A stretch of 64,000 nt of DNA from Euptelea pleiosperma. Its lineage: Eukaryota; Streptophyta; Magnoliopsida; Ranunculales; Eupteleaceae. How positions within the stretch are numbered: position 1 is the first letter of the stretch; every line of letters begins with the position of its first letter. The notes beneath the pieces are model-generated. The model had not been told where the DNA came from and made no database searches. It was given only the letters and a program-made list of their open reading frames with translations. The translations under genes were made by a program, and so were the position numbers. Positions 11,692 to 24,189 of the stretch are shown here, in pieces. The stretch spans positions 8,477,822 through 8,541,821 of the forward strand of contig CM068549.1 of NCBI GenBank assembly GCA_035048495.1. Direction: 5' to 3'.

Positions 11692-13348
11692 TTAGGATTT
11701 GGTGCTAGTGGTGGTAACAATAACTATTTCTTCCTCAAAAGTCTGGTACTGGGTCCAATTGTGAGACTCCTCATCATACACAATGGCCATGTCATCTCCT
11801 CAAGATAGGCTATTGGTTGGCTAGAGAAGTTGACTTCCTCTCTCTCAGATTCTAACTGACCTAGATAGTGTTCCAGGCTCTCCATAGAGTGTTGTTGCTG
11901 TTGCAAATACTGTTGTTGCTGGTTTATGCATTGAGAGAAAAGATCCTCTAGACTAGGTTTAGTAGCTGACTGTGGTGGTTCAGCTATGTGAACGCATGAT
12001 TGTAGTCCAATGGAATCTGAAAGTGATAGGACTGAAATGAGTCTGGGACTATTTGCTGACTCTGGGAATCCTAAGGGGTCCACTGTTGACCAAAATATTC
12101 AGTCTATGGATCTGGCTGGTACTGCGACTGCGAGTACGGCCAATCATATTCTCCATGGGGTTGATGAAACCCGGAAGGATAATTATCCTACGGTAGTTGC
12201 TGTAGGAGAGCAGACTGTTCCCAATGAAAGTTTTGGTGACTCCAATGGTCCGAATAATAAGTGTTATCATAGGAGGTCTGCATTGGAGATTAAAATGTAC
12301 TGAAGGTACAAACCTCTTCCTGGACAGGAAGGAAATATCCCAAAGAGTTGAAATTATGCACAGGTTGCTGGATTGTGATACTAAAGGCGGAGATCGATTT
12401 GGTAAGTTCCTGAATTAGGGATTGTAGCTCGGGGTCACCCTTTGTCTCATATCTCATAGAAGTCCGTTGAACCGAAGTGTCACTACTGCACGCAGAATTG
12501 GTATTCCAGTGCTGGGAGTTCTCGCCTAGTTCTCCTAAGAAAATGTAGGTTTCGGTTGGAGTCTTGTGCATAAATTTGCCTTCGCACATTGACTCTAGTA
12601 GAATCCTAAATTCATCAGTGAGTCCTTTATAGAACATGTGGACTAGACTCTTCTTGTCAAAATTATAATGGGGACACTTGGTTATAGAGTCTTGGAACCT
12701 ATCCCATGCTTCATGGAATCTTTCATCTGACTTTTGTTGAAAGTCTTGGATGATTTGCTTCATCTCATTCGTTCTTGAATACAAACTTCCGAGCTAGTTC
12801 ATCCCATGTGGTAATCGAATTCTCGGATAAAGAATAAAATCAAGGAATGGCTTTATCTTTCAGAAAGAAAGGAAAAACCTTTAATTTGGCACTCTCATCA
12901 TCAAGGTGTTGAAGTTTGAAGAGAGTGCAAATGTTCATAAACTGCCTCGGATGAGTGTACGGTCATCTTTTGGAAGACAATGAAAGGTAGACAGCATTTG
13001 TACTATTTGCGGTCAGATTTCGAATTGAACCGCCATCGTGGGTGGAAGTACAATGCAAGTAGGTGGGTTTACAGAGATAAGCACATACCTCTCAATGAGA
13101 GGTCGTTCAGCCGCTAGTTCTACGAAGGTAGTTTTTCTAGGAAAGGAGGGGAGGGTAGGAGATAGAGTAAGTGAAGATACCGATGAAGAATCTAAAATGT
13201 TAGACTGACTCTCAGATCGAATCAATCTACTATTGGATCGGGTCCAGACGAGCATATGCTTGAAAAAGCAAGCCGTAAACTCAGCAAAAAGTTGCCAGAG
13301 GAGAACACTAACCTGAAGTAGACTATATAATGCACAAGGAGCAAACAC
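11692..13348 (-). pseudogene. gag B, a second diverged gag upstream of gag A
   Basis: This repeats the gag landmarks in the same orientation: SVNPPTCIVLPPTMAVQFEI (13013-13090), MKQIIQDFQQKSDERFHEAW and FYKGLTDEFRILLESMCEGK (12290-12784), and a glutamine-rich coiled segment (YLQQQQHSMESLEHYLGQLE) near 11850-11930. No zinc knuckle is seen. Its tail has an acidic extension (VYDEES..WTQYQTFEEE in another frame) that also occurs in the plus-strand derivative C near 14990-15060, so gag B belongs to C's family rather than to A's. Frameshifts and stops are present. It ends with TAA at 11692-11694. Confidence 0.75.
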
Positions 13349-14834
13349 GATAAACCTATTTCTAAAACAATCAAGATATTTTAAGGGATTATCTTTTTAG
13401 TTTGTGGGCTGATGTATATTATGACAATGGGCGGACCACTGGTTTATCTTTCTTACCCACCGGACTAACTTTGTCGCTCTTGGGTTCTCACTAAGATACA
13501 CTCTTCAAAGCAAATGCTTCAGTACTAACTCAAGTTGATCGCAAGATAATCCGAAACCTAAACAGACATGTGGCACATCGGCTGTCTTAAATACGCCCCA
13601 GACTTACCGAATTTGTCAAGCAATGGAGATTAGTTTTCCATTAATATAAGCTAGGGTTGGTTTGTGTTCCTAACCCAATAAATAGCAGACTAACAAAGAA
13701 CAAGGGAAGCCACTGGTGAGCTCAGTATACTTGAGTAGTAGAGACCTATGGGTGTGTTAGATAACAGGGACCCACACTCATGGAATTATTTAACCTGGGA
13801 TCGATGAAATGACTAAGTGGAGGGGTGTCCTAGAACACCGATATTGTTTGGCTCTAGCTCTTGATTCTTTTTATTAATGGTGGATCCTGGGGATCAAACT
13901 CAGCTGGAGTGATGAGGTGGCTGATGAAATCCCACCAGTTTTAAGAGGAGCTGGATTTGCTCAATTAGGGTTCAATTATTAACGGCCACCCACGCAAGTC
14001 GATTAACTTTTTGTGAAAATAAATAAACATGCGGCACTTTAATTCACCCAATTGCACAGTATCGCACTCAAGGCGAGGGAAGGGACTTACCTCCCGTTGA
14101 CCATGCCACGGGGTCACCTCCATGGGATAGGGAGGGGTATCCAAATGGGCTTGGGCCCGAGTCTACCTTTTTGAGCTTTCGCTCCTTACCAACTCTTGGA
14201 TCGTATGCTGCAGAAAAGTTAGATTGCACGGTCTAGGTATTTAGGATTCTAGTAGGAAGATTCTTGCCTTTTAGGGTTCACAGAGCAAGCACTGAATTTA
14301 GGCAAATGTTGAATTATTTTCCAAATTGAAAAGTTCCTATATTTGAAATGTTTCCCGAACTGTAGAAATCTTCCAAGAAAGATATGATTTTGAGATCCCT
14401 TGCAATTTGGGAAATTTCCCAAAATTGAAATTCTACTAAATTTGGGGTATTTCCTTTTGCAGACTTTTCCAAATTTAAAGGATTTCTAATAATAAAAATT
14501 CTACTAAAGTGGAATCTTCTAAGAGTGCAAACCATAATTTAGAAAAGTAACATTAAAGAAAGCAAGCAAGGAAATGGTTCAAAGATGAGAATGGTAGAAA
14601 ATGATTTTTAAAACATTTTTTTATAAGAGGGGAATTACCTACAACATTAATAAAATAAAATAAATATATAATAACAGAAAATAAAATGCCAAAGTAAACT
14701 TCATTTATTAAAAAAAACTCTAACTTACAATGATTGAATTAAAAATGCTTAAATAAATAAAGCAAAAAAAAACTTAACTAGAAAGTAATAAAAGAAGAAA
14801 TTAGAGAGAGAGGGATAGGGATAGGGATAGAGAA
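13349..14834. other. Leader-like, non-coding interval
   Basis: This lies where the 5' UTR and 5' LTR of the gag B element are expected on the minus strand. No LTR terminus (tgaaattaggg...gcgtcg) or clear primer-binding site is seen. 14310-14530 is rich in short repeats of a ttccaaatt type. 14580-14834 resembles the AT-rich and AG-rich interior of the Athila LTRs (gagaatgg motif, then agagagaggg). An inversion junction with plus-strand gag sequence lies near 14835. Confidence 0.4.
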
Positions 14835-15235
14835 GGAGAAGAGGAGATCAAACCATTGTTCTTAGACCTGTATATCATCCAACAACAACATTCCATGGAA
14901 AGGTTGGACCATTGTCTAGGTCAATTAGAGTCTGAGAGTGTGGAAGTCAACTACCCGATCAACCTAATGCTTATTCAGAGGGGAATGACATGACCACCAT
15001 CTATGAGGAGGATTCGCTACCTTGGATACAATACCAGAATTGCGAAGAAGACATAGAAATTATTCCCAATCCTAGATCGAACCAGATTATTAAGGAGCCA
15101 GTGTATCCATTTTCAATGTCCTTAAAAGCACTGCCATCTAAACCTAGCTTAGAGGAATCATCTATCTTTGTTACTTCTACCTCTGCACTAGAGGCAGACA
15201 TTCCTACCATTGAGACATCTCTAGAATATGAGACT
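14835..15235 (+). pseudogene. gag tail of derivative C
   Basis: Plus-strand sequence homologous to the end of gag B: a glutamine-rich HSMERLDHCLGQLESES segment (about 14888-14940) followed by an open 82-codon stretch (14990-15235) with TIYEEDSLPWIQYQNCEEDIE. The latter parallels the acidic tail of gag B and is absent from element B. The open frame runs into the solo LTR at 15236 and is acidic and proline-rich, with no known domain. The left edge is abrupt. Confidence 0.65.
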
Positions 15236-16627
15236 TGAAAATAAGGATTTTCCGCGTCGTTGGTTACGGAAACCCTAAAATCAACAAGATTTGTAACTTT
15301 TATCCGATTATCCTGCAAAATTGACAGATTTGTATAGGGATTCGTGTCGGATGTCGATCCGCACTCGGGATTAGTCGGATTAGCGCGAATAAGAACATAA
15401 AATGACAGATTCTTCCACAGAAATTGCTAATTAATGAGATGAGGCAGATGGAGATTGGGATTAAAACACTCCTTGAGATTTTGAGAAAACCATAAAAATT
15501 AACAACATTAATGGAATAAACTTAAAAATATAACCATGTCAAAACTTGATGCATTCATTAATCAAAAATAATTGTCAATACAAATCTTGAATCCAAACCA
15601 TTACAAAACTACTGAATGAGCTAACTAGAAAGCAACTTAGTGATTTGGAGAGAGAGAGAACAAGAGACCTAGAGAGAGAAATTTGATTGAGAGAAAGAGA
15701 AAGCTAGAAAGATCTAGAAAGAGAGAGAGAGAGAGAAAGTTTTAGAGAGAGGACAAGAGTTTAGAGAGAATTAGAGAGCGAGAAGCTAGAGAGAGAAAGT
15801 TACCTCTCGATGCTTACCTTGAGATTTGGGATCGGCATGATGAATGGGCCCATGTGGGTATAGAAGGAGCCCCATTTTACAGTTGAGAAGAGCCTATCGG
15901 TTAGCAAGTGGTGGCTTGGTGTGGAGAAATGTGCACAGCCATTGATGTGGTACGGCCAAGTGGGTGGCTATGCTATTCACGGAGAGGAAAGTAGATGGCC
16001 TGGGAGGTGATTATGGAGGTAATCACAAGGGCGGAGCTGCAATTGGTGGTGAGGTGCAGACGTTGGTGGAGATCACGGCCTGGTGGTGGTCCTCATGGGG
16101 AGAGTTGCAAGTTTGCAACACGCTTTGAAGGGGGTAGGAGGGTGTTGTGGCAGCAAGCGTACGGTGGAGATCCAAGGGACGAGGTTCTGGTTGCTAATTC
16201 GGTTGAGGAGTCAGCAGGCAGGGGCGAAGGTGCTTGCATGCGAGGTGGAATAGAAGGAGGAGGCGGTGGTTGGGGGTGCTGATTGTAGGCGAAGCAAACA
16301 GGCGAAGGCGGAGAGAAAGGATGGTGGTGGAGCACGCGGGTCAGCAGCGTGAAGGGCGGACTGGTTGCAGCGGCAGGCGGAGGTGCAAGACAGAAGGAGG
16401 GGAGGGGCGGTAACGATTTAGAGCTGGAATGGTGATGGCGGCAAGGGCTGAGAACGGTGGTGCACCAGTCCGGTGGGAGGCGGTGTGAAACGGTGGTGGT
16501 AGACGGTGTAGGCAGCAACTGAAGTTGCAATCACGTGGGATCCCCCCGTTGGGTTTTATAAAGGTGTTGGTGATCAGTCTGGGGCAAAGGAGATGGAGAG
16601 ACGGGGGAAAAAATGGAGTTGCAGATG

Positions 16628-16649
16628 GCCGGAGTTCTGCAACTCCGGC
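16628..16649. repeat. LTR palindrome, 9-bp arms
   Basis: The arms GCCGGAGTT and AACTCCGGC are separated by CTGC. This is a shortened form of the palindrome found in the other Athila LTRs and lies beside a GAA-rich stretch. Confidence 0.85.
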
Positions 16650-16799
16650 GAGAATAAAAGAGGAAGATGAAAAGAAGAAGGCGGAGAAGAAAAGGAAAAA
16701 ATGGGGCTAAGGGTGAAGGGATCCGTGCGGGATTGATAGGGGGAGAGAATGGAAGAGATTGGAGGGGGATTAGGGTTCGAACGAACCCTTCTCCCTCCT

Positions 16800-16808
16800 C
16801 TTATAAAG
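16800..16808 (-). promoter_or_regulatory. TATA-like box in solo LTR
   Basis: On the minus strand the sequence reads CTTTATAAG, followed by GA-rich and CCCT-rich sequence in the same layout as the TATA box of the C LTR (29899). It is the likely start region of the LTR's own transcript. Position and motif are the only evidence. Confidence 0.45.
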
Positions 16809-17844
16809 CTCCCTATTTCCATTAATGGAAATAGGGTATTTTTTAGGGTATTTTTTGAAAATAAAAAATATTTTTTTTCTTTTTTTTTTTTTTTTTAAGT
16901 AAAAACCTACTTTTCTATGGGGAATCTCCCCAATTAGTGGACCCCCCATTTAATTAAAATTATTTTTGAAATTCGCGGGGTCCACTAACTAGTCGGACAG
17001 CGGGTCGATGATGATGGGCCCGGCTACTGGCCCACATGGACTGATGATGTCCATCGTCTCACAAGATGATGTGACAGACATTCTGAAGGCGATCGGATGG
17101 ATGGTGACTTGATTGGGACCCAGATTGGTAGATCGACGGATCTAGAGAGATCCAACGGTCCGATTGAAGATCCAACGGTCAGAAAGCTAAGGGAGATGAG
17201 ATAGAGCCGATGGGTAGGAGTTCTGGGGTTAGGTCAGTAGATTCGAGGATCGAAAGATGAAGAGAGAGAGAGAATAAGAAGAGATGAGAGAAAAAGTATC
17301 AAAAAAATGGAAAAAAGCACTAGCGGAGGGTCTGGAACCCTGGTCTTCACTGTGACCATCCTCACGCTTCTCCAGTAGAGTCGACTATCATTCTTTGCTG
17401 ACTCATGTGGCTTTAAACGCTTTGGTCCGTCTCTTGGTCATTGGCTCTCCTGCTCTCTTCGTTCTTTGGGCCGGCTTTTTGGTCCTCTTATTCAGCCCAT
17501 ATTTGGCCCATAAATTTTAGTCATAGCATGTGGGCTTGTTAAGCTTTGATAATGGGCTTTCATGATCGATTTGGGCTCACAAGTCTCGAGAATCGTCCCA
17601 TCGGGGTTTCCTGCGACAGAAGAAGCGCGTAATGAGACTTTATCAGAACGGCTTAATATTTAGACTTCCGAAAATGTGTTTAATGCATGCAAATATACCA
17701 TTTCGTCCAGAAAAGTGTGTTCTACGCAACAGAAGAGACTCTTACGTAGAAAAGTAGGTAAATAGAGTATTTTACGTAGGAGAATGCAATAACGCTAAAA
17801 GGATAATTGCTTAAAATAAGCACTTTTGAGCGAATATCAAGACT

Positions 17845-18338
17845 CCAGCTGTCCTGGACCCACCATTCCCCACCGAGGATGAACATATTGAGTGCAGGGA
17901 TTGGAACATCCCTATCGCATAGGAAACCTCAATGAAGAAGTCAACAATTTTCACCCGCCACCTTACGACGATATTGTCGATGACCCGTCTGCCGTAGATA
18001 GTCTAATTCAGGACTCTCCTGAGAAAAAACTCTCCCAGTGTCAAGAATACTTTGCGCCTAACTTCATCTCGGAATTAGACAATTATACTATCATTTATCT
18101 GCAGGAGTCTGCTCCATTCAGATACCTTCCCGCTAAACTCAATGAGTTTGCGGCTCTGCTAACCATGGTCAGAGAACCCCCCACTACTCTCCTCTCAGTC
18201 TTTACTAAGAAGCTTCGATCCCTCCCCGCTGAACTAAATGTTTTTACAGGGCTGCTTAGAGAGCCTACTGTCCTTCTCTCAGTCTACATTGAGAAAGACC
18301 TGTTCCACACAGGTATACTTAGACAAGGGATAGGATAA
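17845..18338 (+). pseudogene. Protease-end and linker remnant of derivative C
   Basis: Right of the solo LTR the plus strand resumes with a CRDWN segment matching the CRDGN motif just after the protease in A and B. After a frameshift comes GNLNEEVNNFHPP and then an open stretch (17892-18338) with VDSLIQDSPEKKLSQCQEYF, the counterpart of the [20 protein letters not shown] linker before RT. The last part contains an internal repeat (two segments with SVFTKKLRSLPAELN-like residues). No RT follows. Confidence 0.75.
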
Positions 18339-18461
18339 CTGTCTCCGTTCCACCTTCAGTGTCTGGAAGACTGTAGATTCACTCAGTCTCCATGAGTTTT
18401 AACCTAGTTGGGGGTACTTGATATACCCCCGTCATGTCTGGCTGAAGATGTAAAACTTAGC
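18339..18461 (+). other. Post-integrase 3' UTR start of derivative C
   Basis: This aligns with the sequence just after the integrase stop in element B: actcagtctcc, then agttgggggtacttgatatac, the gtcatgtctggctgaag motif, and taaaacttagc. The G-rich tract and its inverted CCCCC partner form a short hairpin, as in B. The stretch is cut at ttagc (18457-18461) by the next insertion and continues at 27165. Confidence 0.8.
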
Positions 18462-19522
18462 TGTCCACACCCCGATTTCTAACACAGATCTCGAGGTGTG
18501 AGCGGTTCACCTAACAGTCTTCTTATCCATACAATCGATACACTCCGGAGTTATAATGATAACTCCAGACGCTGGTAAGCAGTAGAAAATAAGGTTCGAG
18601 TGTTATATGCGGCTATGTTTCTATTCTCCATAATTATTTACAATGATAATGCGATAAAATTTACTCTAATCCTAAGAATTCAAATTTATATACGACAGTG
18701 ATCTCAGTAGTGATAATTTATATAATTAATAAGTATCTGATATTTCTAAATAAGTACAGAGCCAAAAATACACAACAAAACTATACGAAAGCAATACCTA
18801 ACAACGCCACCTTTCTCTGATAATTTATAGTAATTCTTCTCAACTGACATACTCCAATCGGTCGTTTGATTTGTCGAATATCCTCGATACTCTGCAAAAA
18901 ATCTGGGGGTGGGTGAGCTTTTGGAGAAAAGCCTAGTAGTGGGGATGTGGTTTAAACTACTCATGATTTCATCTCCAGGAAAATAATCGATAAAAATATG
19001 AAAACAAAAATCGTAAAGCAGTAACATGCATAGTCCACTGACATACAGTTATTGTATTCGGAAAACAATAATACAAGAATTTGTATTTAAAACAATGATA
19101 ATATATAGAGAATAAAAACCAGATAAGCAATATCAAAATCATATAACTCAAAATCTCAAAGATGGTGGATCCAAAGAAAGTCCGGGCAAAGTTCAATCAT
19201 GCCCCGTGTCTAAATGCCTATTAGGCATGCAGTGTAACCCTCGGCCGATCCACCCGTAAACAATGCATCATACTGATTTCCTCAGAAGAACCGAGACTCA
19301 AGGATAGTGACAAATATCCCATGGTTCTAGTGATACCCCATCCTATCAAGAAAACACATAGGTACCGCCTCTATCTAAGAATCTACTGACCCTTCTAATT
19401 CACCCTGATACGTATATAACACATGTAATCCTAGTCTCTCTAAAGCTTTTACCTTTTATTTAAAATCTCTTTATTAACTTTCAAAAAACCTTCTCTTTCT
19501 ATTTATTAATTTATTTGATCAT

Positions 19523-22500
19523 TGATATTCACTCAAAAGTGCTTATTTTAAGCTATTATCCTTATAGCGATGTCGCATTCTCCTACGTAAAACTTGTCTT
19601 TTTGTCGACTTTTCCACGTAAAAGTTTCTTCTATTGCGTAGAACGCATTCTTTAGATGAAAATTGACTATTTGCATGAAATATACGCATTTCGGATAGTC
19701 CAGTATCAAGCCGTTTTAGTTGAATCTCATTACGCGTTTTTTTACTTGTAGGAGACCCTATCGGGCGATTCTCGAGGACTGACGGGCCCACGATCAACCA
19801 CAGAAGACCTCTATCAAAACTTAAAGAGCCAGCAAGCTAGGATAAAAAGATAGAAGACATGTACCGGCAAGCCAGAGGATCGTAGAGCCAGAACAAGGAC
19901 CAAGAGACAAGCAAAGCTGAAAACCAAGAGACACACCAAAGTGATTCAAAGCCACACCAGATGCCATAAAATGACGACTTACATGATTGGTGAAGCCTAC
20001 TGAAGATTACGTTGAAGATTAGGGTTTAGGATCCTCCGCCAATTCTATTTTATCTTTATTTTGTATTATTTTCTCTCTCCTCTCTCTATCTCTCTAATTA
20101 CCCACATCTCATCATCTGATCATCTGATCATCCATCTGACCATTAGATCATCATATTTTACTGTCTGATCCTCAGATCGACCACCCTGATAATCAGATTG
20201 ATCATCCTAACCCGCCATTCTCCATCATCTAACCTATAATCCCCTCTCTTCCAGCTCTATCCCATCTCCCATGGCTTTTTCACAGTTAGATCTTCTATTG
20301 GACCGTTGGATTTCTCTAGATCTAATGATTCTCCTATCTTGGCCATCTACTCTATCATGGCCCATTATCCTACTGGTCCACTAGCTCACCTAACTTTAGG
20401 TCCATTATCATGGCGGCTGATTGGACGACATGTGGCATGCTCAGTATTGGCCCAAAAGGCTCACTACTCTCCTGGGCCCAATATCATATGGCCAAGGCCT
20501 TCAATGATGGCCCACTAACATTGCATAATTCCATGGCCCATAGCCACGACCCTGGGCCCACAATTCACTTACTAGCCACCGGCCAACACGTAGCATGCTC
20601 AATTTGCCCAAGGGCCCATTCCTCTTTTCCCTATGGTCCACAACCTAAATGGACTATGAGCTAGCCCAAATCCAATAACCATAACCTCATGGCCCAAAGC
20701 CCATTCATTAGAAGCCCACCTTTGCTTGAGAGAGAAATGGTCTTCACAAGACCAATTCTCCCTCAACCTCTCTAACGATTCCACATTCTTTCCTCATCTC
20801 TATTTCTCTCTCCTAGTCATTACCCCTCTCTCTTAAACCTATAAGAGGAACCCACAGTTCCCTTAGAAGGTTGGTTCCCTCCCCCTCATTCTTTCTCCCT
20901 CCCGTCTCTTCTATCAAATCCCTCTCCTCTCTTTAACCTCATCTCTTAGACGATCGTTGCTGCCTCTTTTCTTAGGCAGCAACGTGGGTCTTCACTAGCT
21001 GGTGCACAAGTCTGCATCTCCTTGTACTGTGCACTCCTTTGATACCAGCAGCTCCTCTTGCAGAAACACCACCGTAACTAGGAGATTTCTCTCCTCCCTA
21101 CAACTCAGGTTAGCCAGCAACCTTCCCCTTCCTTCCTCCTTGCTGATTCTTCTTCTTCTCCTTCTTCTTCTTCTTCATCAGCTCACCGGAGTTGCAGACC
21201 TGCAACTCCGGCCAGTTCTCCTAAATCGTGCAGCACCTTCTTACTGCAAGTCCCTCCTTGCTCCATCATTTTCTCCAATGCTGGACAGCAACTCAGCCAC
21301 GACGTCATCTCCTTCCTCTGTGCAAAATCATCAACTAAAGGTGCTGATCCACCTTGCTGTTATCATCCCCCTCCTAAACCTATGAAACAGTCATCTTCCA
21401 CCGTTTTTCACCAAGCTCTTCACCAGTCTGACCATGGGTTTCAACCCAACCTCCAAACCATGCCCCCTTGCAGGTTTTGGTCGTAACAGCCATCCCCTTC
21501 ATCTTCTCTGGCGGTAATCTACATTTGCGAGTCAACCGGTGCACTTCTGTGCCTAACCAGCGGTAATTTTCAATCGTGTTGCTCATCCAGCAACACACGA
21601 TCTCTTCATTCCTACCACCTGAACGCATCACACCGTCCTCATCTTCTCTTTAATCAGCCAGCCACTTTGATTGCCGGACTACAACCACGATCCACACAAC
21701 GCACTCTTGCTGCTCCTACACTTGAAGACATGGTCAAATTCCATCTCCAACAGCCAGCCACAACCGTGAACTCCTCCAAAGATCACTGCTCGCACAGGAG
21801 TAACCCCTTGCTGCATTTCAGACCGTCATCACCACCACCTGCAATTTCCGGCAATCTCTCATCCTCCTCTTGCCGGAAAACCTGCAAGTGCATGTTTGAA
21901 TCATTTCTTGTACAACAGCAAGCACAAACTTGTTGTATTGCCGCCCCTCTATCCATAGGAGTTGCAGTCAACAAGGACATGAACCTTGCTGTCCTTCCCG
22001 GAGTTGCACAGATTGGACACCAGCAGCGCTTCCATAAATGGTAGTGTCGTGATCACCTTGCTGCATCACCGGCTTGAAAGGTGAATCATGACTTCTTCTC
22101 CAGCCCGTGCATTTGTCCACACCTGTGCACGTCATCAGCAGATCATATCTAGTTTCTCACCTTGATGCACCGTGTTCCTCCCAACCACAACAACCATTGG
22201 ATCTCCTTTTCCTTTAGTTGCTGTGTCAACGGCCCACATCCTTACCTGCTATCATTCTCTTCCACCGCATTCTGCACCATCACAGCCACCAAGCGGCCAA
22301 CATTCTCTCTCTCCAAGTGGCTGGTTCTCTTCCAAGGTAACCCCCAACCATCTCTCTCTTCTATCTCTCCTTTCTTCCTCTAGAGTTTGAGATCAATCTT
22401 TCTCACTAGGTTTCTCTCTATACTTCTCTCATTCTCTCTCTACCTTGATTTTCTCTCTCTACCGTGATTTTCTCTCTACCAAAATCATTCTTTCATCTCT

Positions 22501-22919
22501 CTCTAAAATCTATTCTCTTTCCACTTATTTTCTCTCTCTAGCACTCTCATTTAATTGCTTTCTTTGTTAGCATTTGTTTTTATTTGAGTTTGTAATACTT
22601 TGATTAATTAATGAACTTATTTTGATAATTCATTTATTTATTATGTTTCATTCTATTTACATTAATTAGCTGATAAAAATCTCATCAAAAAGCTTGTTTT
22701 AATTTCGATTTTCACCATTCTCACCCTTCCATCATTTTTAGCAGATTTTCGTTAATTTGTTATTTATTTTGCCCTAACTCCAAGTGCAGACGATATCCGA
22801 CACAAGCCACTATGCAAGTCTGCTTATTTGCAGATTAAGTGAACCAATTCGGAGAAATTACAAATATTGTTGAACTTTAAGGTTTCCGTAACCAACGACG
22901 CGAAAAAATCCTAATTTCA
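19523..22919 (+). mobile_element. Athila solo LTR (3.4 kb, long type)
   Basis: Starts tgatattcactc and ends in ca at 22919. The flanks atcat (19518-19522) and atcac (22920-22924) differ at one base, consistent with an old 5-bp duplication. Its first 230 bp resemble the LTR of element A (long type). It carries a decayed tRNA-like segment (19977-20042), a CTT tract with palindrome (21147-21211), CT-rich tracts (22360-22520) and the conserved U5-like end (about 22780-22919). Frames predicted inside are LTR sequence. Confidence 0.92.
21147..21211. repeat. CTT tract plus 12-bp-arm LTR palindrome
   Basis: A CTT-rich run (21147-21180) is followed within a few bases by the perfect palindrome at 21186-21211: arms CCGGAGTTGCAG and CTGCAACTCCGG with spacer AC. 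The same pairing occurs at 30171-30248. Confidence 0.9.
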
Positions 22920-23513
22920 ATCACCTAGTACTCTGACATGTGTGTATGCTAGTAGGGGCCCCATCCTCATAAACCATCTGTCCAGATCTCATCTGAAATC
23001 AACTAAAAGAACCAGGTCCATAATGGCACCCACGAGTCCACTTGGGCACCCATATAAAATCCAATCCACAAACCCACAAATTCATACATCCACAAATCTG
23101 GGGTAGCCTAAGCATCCCACACCTTCAGACATATTAGTGATCACGCACACACTCATAAATATCAAAATCTGTAATATCCACTATTTTCCGTTCCTTTGAA
23201 AAATTAGATAACACAACTAATTGAAAACCCATTCTTTTTCTGATAACACTCATTATTTAAATTTTTCACGATAAATCCAACGGTTTAACAAGATTCGATG
23301 CAAAATTGAAATAATAAAATTCAGAAATTCATCAAGATGGACAAAACTCAAAAATTCCTCGAAGTAAAACAAATTTAGGAAAAGTCAGGATTTCATTTTT
23401 GTTTATCTGGTGCAAAACACCTAGGTTATCCTAAGTTATAAAATTCTTGGTCCTTGCATAAATTTTGTTATAATGATATTTTGGTATAAGTAGATAATTA
23501 TTTGTATGGTTTG

Positions 23514-23538
23514 AATATATATATATATATATATATAT
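23514..23538. repeat. AT dinucleotide microsatellite
   Basis: About twelve AT units in the right arm of the TG...CA unit. No other function is apparent. Confidence 0.95.
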
Positions 23539-24189
23539 TATATTATTGACATCATTTTATTTCACAAGGCAAACCTTACATTTAGCGGTATCCTACACAT
23601 GGCACACTCTTAGGACTACTAACCTTATAGATGTTTGGTCTACCCCTAGGTGGTCCTAGATGTCAACAATCATCTTAATTAGTGGTTTCTATCCGTTGGA
23701 TTTGAGTCTCTTTCATGGGTTGTCTTTTAATCATGGATTTTGAACATTATTTGGAAAAATTGGCATACGACTAGACTGTATGGATGCTGGGTCAAACCCT
23801 GGTGGACCTACATATTAAACTCATCTTAATCAGTAATTTTTAACCATTAGATTAGAGTCCCTTTCATGGGTTACTTTTAACTGAGGCGTTGAACATTATT
23901 TGAAAGAAGTGGACCACCATTTAAACCATGGGTCGTATGGGTGTTGATCCCATATGAGCCCTCTCACGCTATTTTATTATTATTTATTTATTTATATATT
24001 TTCTGGGTCCGACCCAAACCAGGCCTTTCTACACAAGCGTACACATGGGCCCTTCACAAGGCCCATGCCCTATTTTATCTTGTTTTTATTTTATTTTATT
24101 ACTATATTTTCGTCTCTTGAGGTGGCACACAGTTTGGCACCATTGACCAGGTGGATGTGAAATGCATCCCAAGGTGAACCTCCATACCC

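Larger units (their letters stand above)
586..13380 (-). mobile_element. Athila-type Ty3/gypsy element A, decayed and chimeric
   Basis: Read on the minus strand, the order is gag B, gag A, protease, RT/RNase H, integrase, a 1.9-kb 3' UTR, a polypurine tract and the 3' LTR (586-4118). This is the Ty3/gypsy domain order, and the motifs (DLGAS, FMDD, integrase ending in a GPF-type module with no chromodomain) fit Athila. The copy is dead: in-frame stops occur at 6661-6663, 7451-7453 and 9329-9331, and there is a small frame-shifting deletion near 7185. No 5' LTR is found upstream; the right boundary near 13380 is approximate. It is unusual in carrying two successive, different gag regions. Confidence 0.85.
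15236..17839 (-). mobile_element. Athila solo LTR (2.6 kb, short type)
   Basis: Minus-strand LTR with TG at 15236 and CA at 17839. The 5-bp direct repeat agact lies at 15231-15235 and 17840-17844, so this is a solo LTR left after recombination between two LTRs. It is inserted in derivative C. The first 150 bp and the last 230 bp match the LTR ends of element B closely. It contains AG-rich tracts, a palindrome (16628-16649), a poly-T stretch (about 16869-16897), a TATA-like box (16800-16808) and a tRNA-like segment near 17326-17395. Confidence 0.93.
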
